DNA of 64,000 nucleotides from Saccharothrix sp. ALI-22-I. Its GTDB lineage: Bacteria; Actinomycetota; Actinomycetes; Mycobacteriales; Pseudonocardiaceae. The notes under the pieces are model-generated. The model searched no databases. It was given only the letters and a program-made list of their open reading frames with translations, and had not been told where the DNA came from. How positions within the stretch are numbered: the stretch's first letter is position 1; the number at the start of each line of letters is the position of its first letter. The DNA is taken from the NCBI RefSeq assembly GCF_001984175.1, contig NZ_MTQP01000060.1, positions 124,001 through 188,000 on the forward strand, in the 5' to 3' direction. This document shows, in pieces, positions 59,991 through 64,000 of the stretch. The translations under genes and the position numbers were made by a program.

Positions 59991-60392
59991 TCATCGCGGA
60001 GGTGAGGAGTGCGCGCCCGTCGAGGGCGCCGTCATGGCGGCCACCTCGGCTCGAGCGCGTTCCCTGAGTTCGAAGGCGGTGCGGAAGTGCGTCAACCTCG
60101 CCGACTCTTCTTCGCTCAGGCGCTCGTAGGCGTCGGAGCCCTCACGCAGCCCCCACCACCAGCCGCCGATTTCGACGATCGTCACCAGCAGACCACCGGC
60201 GGGTTCGGTCCAGCGCGTCGCCTGCCCGTCCTCGACGAGACGGTCGATCTCCCCGACTGGGATCCTCGTGATCAGCGTCTCCGCGGGGCCGGTGTCCGCA
60301 GGCATGTGCTCCGCCGTGACGCGCTGTGCGGTGACGTGCTCGGACGTGGTGTGCTCGGACGTGGTGTGCTCGGACGTGGTGTGCTCGGTCAT
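59991..60392 (-). CDS. Small protein with TTSEH repeat N-terminus
   Basis: The 133-aa protein starts at the ATG at 60392, overlapping the upstream stop by 4 bases, with GGGAAGGG upstream. The N-terminus is a repetitive TTSEH stretch (three copies) encoded by 15-bp repeats. A compact domain follows: TLITRIPVGEIDRLVEDGQATRW, LLVTIVEIGGWWWGLREGSDAY and a C-terminal helix, LSEEESARLTHFRTAFELRERARAEV. The family is not recognised. It lies between the two DnaB-N-like genes in one coupled operon. Confidence 0.65.
   Translation of the reverse strand: MTEHTTSEHTTSEHTTSEHVTAQRVTAEHMPADTGPAETLITRIPVGEIDRLVEDGQATRWTEPAGGLLVTIVEIGGWWWGLREGSDAYERLSEEESARLTHFRTAFELRERARAEVAAMTAPSTGAHSSPPR
60336..60388. repeat. 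15-bp tandem repeat (3.5 copies)
   Basis: GTGCTCGGACGTGGT is repeated perfectly at 60336-60350, 60351-60365 and 60366-60380, then partly to 60388. It encodes the TTSEH repeats at the N-terminus of the small minus-strand protein. Copy number is likely unstable between strains. Confidence 0.9.
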
Positions 60393-63160
60393 CGCGATGC
60401 CCTTCCCTGTACGGCGTTGACCGCCGTGGCTTGCTCGTGTCGTCGCAGCGCGGTGGTCGCGCGCTCCTTGAGCCAGTCGACCGCTTTGGCGGTCTCGTCC
60501 AGTTTCGCGGCCACCGGAACGTCGCTCGCCGTGACCGCCGCGACCGCCTTGCCCGTGTCGCTGGTCATGCGCGCCAACGCCGAGTTGACCACCGTGCGCA
60601 GGGCGCTCGCGACCTTCTCCCGGTCGATCTCCTTGGTCTCCGGGTCGACCGGTGGCGCGGCCATCCGGGTGAGGTACTCCAGCGACGGCAGCGGACGGTG
60701 CCCGTCCGGGTTGTGCTCGGCTTCGAGCATCACGGCCACGTAGTTGACGGGCTTGCCGGCGGCACGCAGGTCCTGGACGGTCCGCCACACGTTGGCGTGC
60801 CGGCGGTCGCTGAACTGCTCGGGGTCCAGGTCGAGCACCGCCCGGGGTACCTGGTCGAGCCGTCCGGCGTGCAGGACCAGGTGCAGCAGCAGACGCTCGG
60901 CACGGTGCTGGAAGGGACGCAGCACCGGATTGAGCTGTTCACGCAATCCCTCCGTCTTCCGTGCCACCCAACCCGGTCGGGTGGCACGGTCGGCGGCTTC
61001 GGCGGCCGGGGTCGAGTCGACGGGCTGGACCTGTCGACCGGCGCGCAGGGTGGCCTCGGTCAGCCGGGCGGCCATGTCCTCGACGTTGGCGGCGAGCTCC
61101 TCCAGCGTCTCGAGCTGATCGCGGACATCCTCCTCGGTCGGCTTCCTGATCGACAGCAGCGGCCGGTCGGGCTTCAGCTCCAGGTGCAGCTTGCGTGCCT
61201 CGCGCACGAACGCCGCCTCCAGCACCTTGCCGCCCAGTTCGACCTGGGCGGCCGGCTCGTACACGCCCTTGTAGGGCAGCGCGGAGGTCGGGGCGGCGGC
61301 GTTCATCCGGGCGATTACGCGGGCCGGGTTGGCCACGACGTGCTCGGCGTAGGCCTGCCCGCGCAAGGCCGTGATCAGCTTGACGTGGTTCTCGTTCGCC
61401 GCATCCGTCCGCTCCTGCTCCGGCAGCGACACCACGTCGTGCAGCATGCCGTCGTGGTGGAGCCCGAGCAGGGTCCTGTAGACGGCCCTGGTGTCCTCGT
61501 GGGCAAAGTTGGCGGCCTCCAGGAAGGTCTCCAGGTGGGACAGCACACCGGGGGCGTGCAACAGGCTGCCCAGCAGCGCGTACTCGGCGGCGACCTCGGG
61601 ATCGACCGTGAGATCGGGAGTGGTCGACCGCGGCTCCACCGGGCCGCTCGCCGGGGTGGTCAACCGGGCGGGCGGGGCCGGCGCGGTCGGATCCGGTGCC
61701 TGGGCCGGGACGGGGTGCGCCGGTGCAGCCGCACTGGGGTCCGCTCCGCCGGGTGCTGCGGTGCCGCGCACTCGGGAGGCACCGGGTGCCGGAGCCGATG
61801 CGGGTGCTGCGGTGCCGCGCACTCGGGAGGCACCGGGTGCCGGAGCCGATGCGGGTGCTGCGGTGCCGCGCACTCGGGAGGCACCGGGTGTCGGAGCCGA
61901 TGCGGGTGCTGCGGTGCCGGGGGCGGGCTGCGCCGGTGTGCCCGGTGTCGACGATTCGGCTGTTGATTCGGCCTGCGGAGCAGGCGTGAACAGACTGCGA
62001 TGGGTCACCGACGGACGAGGCGGCCGGCCGGTGGCTTGTCCAGGGCGAGCGCCTTGGACGGCCTCGATGACGGCACGCTCCACACCTCGCAGTGCCGCCT
62101 CGTCGATCAGACCGTTCGCCGGGGTGGCGAACAGGTTCCACGATCGTGCCTGCGTCCGCTGGTAGTCGTGGCCGAGGATCTGGTCGATTTGTTCCGCGAC
62201 GCCGCGCAGGTGTTCTGTCAGGGTGTTGACGTCGTAGGCGCCCAACGCCAACGCCTGTGTGCCCGCCTCACGTTGCTTGGCCTCGACCAGGTTGGCGAAC
62301 TGGCGTAGTCGCGCCGCCGTGGCCGCGGGCCGCGGGTCGATCGCGACCACGCGCTGCGCCTGGGCGAGAGCGGTGGGATCTCCACGATTGAGCATGATCT
62401 GCTGGGTCACCGTCAGCGCCATGACCATCCCGGACGAGATCTGCCTCGGGTCGTCGCGTGCGGTGATGAGCAGCCTCTCCGTCGCCTGGCTCAGGGTCTT
62501 CCTGTCGCGTACGTCGGCTCCGGCCAGCACGCCCGGGAACTGATCGGTGTTCAGCACCGGTGGCAGTGGTGCCTTGTCGAAGCCGCGCGGGTCGATCAGG
62601 GCGCGGGCGACGGCACGCGGCGTGAGGCGGTCGAACAGCCATCGGGCGTCATCGGCGAAGGGCGAAGGATCGGCGGCGGTGCCGGTGCGGGTCTCGATCG
62701 CTCCGATCACTCCCTCGACCCGTTCGAACGCCGAGCGCATCCGGGGGTCGTCGGGGTCGTTCAACTGCTGGGCGAGTGGTCCGTTCCCGAGGGCTCGGGC
62801 CCTCATCTCGGCGACCAGTGCGCGCAGCGATCCGGCAGTGGCGATCACGTCGTCCGCAGGGGCCTGCCCCAACCGGGCCATCCAGGCGTCCAGGTACTGA
62901 TCGGTGCTGTTGTTCGCGGTCGTGGCCAGCATCTCGCGTACCAGTTGCACGGCGGTGCCGGTGACCGTCACTGCGGGACGCGCGGCGAGGTCGGCGGCGG
63001 TGCGCGGTTGCGTGGCAGCCTGCGCCGACGCTGCCGTCGACGTCGGCGCCAGGTTGGAGGCCGCGGTCGGGCTCGCCGACGCCGGCGTGGGCTGGGGCAC
63101 CTGCCCGGCGCGAGGTGGCTGTTGCGGTAGTGGTGGATGTGTGGTGTTCGGGCTGGTCAT
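60389..63160 (-). CDS. Large protein with two DnaB-N-like domains, no ATPase
   Basis: The 923-aa protein has a Pro/Ala-rich N-terminal tail and a long helical region (about 65-360). A repetitive Pro/Ala linker (about 380-510) contains a 17-residue repeat. One DnaB-N-like domain lies at about 520-600 (AAEYALLGSLLHAPGVLSHL, TRAVYRTLLGLHHDGMLHDV) and a second at about 750-830 (AERLLLHLVLHAGRLDQV, FSDRRHANVWRTVQDLRAAG). No Walker motif is present, so it is not itself a helicase. In DnaB this domain binds primase and helps the ring assemble, so the protein may recruit or poison the host replicative helicase (inference). The ATG at 63160 has GGGGGAA upstream; the stop overlaps the next start (ATGA). 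Confidence 0.75.
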   Translation of the reverse strand: MTSPNTTHPPLPQQPPRAGQVPQPTPASASPTAASNLAPTSTAASAQAATQPRTAADLAARPAVTVTGTAVQLVREMLATTANNSTDQYLDAWMARLGQAPADDVIATAGSLRALVAEMRARALGNGPLAQQLNDPDDPRMRSAFERVEGVIGAIETRTGTAADPSPFADDARWLFDRLTPRAVARALIDPRGFDKAPLPPVLNTDQFPGVLAGADVRDRKTLSQATERLLITARDDPRQISSGMVMALTVTQQIMLNRGDPTALAQAQRVVAIDPRPAATAARLRQFANLVEAKQREAGTQALALGAYDVNTLTEHLRGVAEQIDQILGHDYQRTQARSWNLFATPANGLIDEAALRGVERAVIEAVQGARPGQATGRPPRPSVTHRSLFTPAPQAESTAESSTPGTPAQPAPGTAAPASAPTPGASRVRGTAAPASAPAPGASRVRGTAAPASAPAPGASRVRGTAAPGGADPSAAAPAHPVPAQAPDPTAPAPPARLTTPASGPVEPRSTTPDLTVDPEVAAEYALLGSLLHAPGVLSHLETFLEAANFAHEDTRAVYRTLLGLHHDGMLHDVVSLPEQERTDAANENHVKLITALRGQAYAEHVVANPARVIARMNAAAPTSALPYKGVYEPAAQVELGGKVLEAAFVREARKLHLELKPDRPLLSIRKPTEEDVRDQLETLEELAANVEDMAARLTEATLRAGRQVQPVDSTPAAEAADRATRPGWVARKTEGLREQLNPVLRPFQHRAERLLLHLVLHAGRLDQVPRAVLDLDPEQFSDRRHANVWRTVQDLRAAGKPVNYVAVMLEAEHNPDGHRPLPSLEYLTRMAAPPVDPETKEIDREKVASALRTVVNSALARMTSDTGKAVAAVTASDVPVAAKLDETAKAVDWLKERATTALRRHEQATAVNAVQGRASR
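61753..61905. repeat. 51-bp tandem repeat (3 copies)
   Basis: Units at 61753-61803, 61804-61854 and 61855-61905 are nearly identical (one substitution in the third) and encode the 17-residue GTAAPASAPAPGASRVR-type linker repeat of the large minus-strand protein. Confidence 0.92.
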
Positions 63161-63312
63161 GGAATTCCCCCGGTCGGTTGCGGTGTTGCGGGGCCTGCCT
63201 CGGTCGGTCCCGGTGCGTCGACGGCACCTGCGAAGCCGGTCAGGACTTCGGCGTGGACGCCGAAGGCGCGCGGTTGTGGCTGATTGCCCGATGAGGTGCG
63301 TGGTGCGCGGGC

Positions 63313-64000
63313 TCAGCGGTGCCGGTCGCGGTCCGGCACGACGATGACCCGGTGGGTCGTGCGCCGTACGACCGGTGACTGCTCGCCGGGCACGCCGGCG
63401 GCCAGGCCGTGATGGGTGGCCGCGTGGCCGTGCTCGCCTGCACCGGTGGCCAGTCCGGCGTCGTGCTCGTCCTGCGGCGTGCTCGGGTTGTCCGGCGTGG
63501 CACGTCCGGCGGCAGCGGCGACCTCGCCGTCGTGGGCGAGGTTGTGGTGCGCGGCGGCCTGCGCCTCGGGGAACCCGTTCGGGTACAGCACCCGGACGCG
63601 CTCCTCGATGCGCTCGTTGCCTGCGAACTTCTCGGCGATGGCCTGGTCCACCGCGGGCGCGGTGTGGCCGAGCATGTAGAACGCCTCACGCTGGTGCGCC
63701 GTCGTGCCGGGATCGAGCTCGGCGACCCTCGCCTTGTGCTCCTCGACGGCGACGGGCCCGGCCGGCGTCTCGACCGCGACCTCGACCGCACCGGTCACGC
63801 CGGTTACCGGCGAGGCGGCCCGCGCATCCCGCGGCTCGGTCACGACGTCGGCGGCGAGACCCGGGAACTTCGTCAGCAGCACCTGGTCCACCGCAGGGGG
63901 GAAGTGGCCGAGCATCTGCCGCGCGGCCAAGCGGTCGAGGGGATTGTCGGGGTCCAGGTTCTGCGCGAACAGCAACGCCGGCGCGGGCCTGTCCACCCGG
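63313..64000 (-). CDS. Hypothetical protein, 5' end beyond the window
   Basis: At least 228 codons are open to the right edge, so the true start may lie outside; a GTG at 63996 is the only internal candidate at the edge. The sequence contains two related helical segments, each with MLGHxxPAVDQ (ARQMLGHFPPAVDQVLLTKF and FYMLGHTAPAVDQAIAEKF), separated by an acidic linker. A His/Ala-rich region and a basic end follow. The family is not recognised. It lies 152 bases upstream of the large DnaB-N-like gene in the same direction and may belong to the same operon. Confidence 0.6.
   Translation of the reverse strand, partial: RVDRPAPALLFAQNLDPDNPLDRLAARQMLGHFPPAVDQVLLTKFPGLAADVVTEPRDARAASPVTGVTGAVEVAVETPAGPVAVEEHKARVAELDPGTTAHQREAFYMLGHTAPAVDQAIAEKFAGNERIEERVRVLYPNGFPEAQAAAHHNLAHDGEVAAAAGRATPDNPSTPQDEHDAGLATGAGEHGHAATHHGLAAGVPGEQSPVVRRTTHRVIVVPDRDRHR

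Overview
This is a GC-rich (about 70 %) actinomycete sequence. Codon use, GTG/TTG starts, ATGA/GTGA gene overlaps and the protein families (SCO6880, DUF4913, DUF6292, LuxR-type STAND ATPase, P450) suggest a Pseudonocardiaceae-like genus, but this is inference because no rRNA or housekeeping gene is present. No tRNA, rRNA or full CRISPR array was seen.

Positions 1-12.5 kb are a patchwork accessory segment. It holds an IS110-family transposase, two damaged small genes (a NUDIX hydrolase and an ImmA/IrrE-type metallopeptidase), a cytokinin-oxidase-like FAD enzyme with a downstream partner, a STAND ATPase with a LuxR C-terminus, a cytochrome P450 and a membrane diguanylate cyclase. Several long gaps hold decayed sequence, and one contains a lone type I-E-like CRISPR repeat.

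Positions 13-55.5 kb are a plus-strand conjugative-transfer module (ICE or plasmid). It encodes a degenerate P-loop protein, a small two-helix membrane protein, a secreted cysteine-rich protein, a VirB6/TrbL-like channel carrying the same cysteine-rich domain, an SCO6880-family membrane protein, a VirB4-like ATPase, a VirD4/TraG-like coupling ATPase, a DUF4913 protein and a small helper ORF. These are followed by one uninterrupted 26.9-kb frame of 8961 codons. That frame encodes a giant polyvalent protein with an adenine-type DNA methyltransferase, an SF2/Snf2-like helicase, an SF1 UvrD-like helicase and a DnaG-type TOPRIM primase, joined by many repeated unnamed modules. After a DUF6292 gene and a hairpin come a lipoprotein, a lytic transglycosylase-NlpC/P60 cell-wall hydrolase and three unknown genes.

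Positions 55.6-64 kb hold an SRPBCC-fold protein, a tandem pair of SMODS-associated-NUDIX-like genes, and a minus-strand operon running in from beyond the right edge. Two proteins of that operon each carry two DnaB-N-terminal-like domains but no ATPase domain, and one of them appears frameshifted.

Functionally, the central operon would build a cell-wall-crossing DNA-transfer machine. The giant protein has the parts to protect (methylate), remodel, unwind and prime incoming DNA. No relaxase, FtsK/TraB-type translocase, integrase or replication initiator is recognisable in the window, so the processing end of the system is either outside it or novel.
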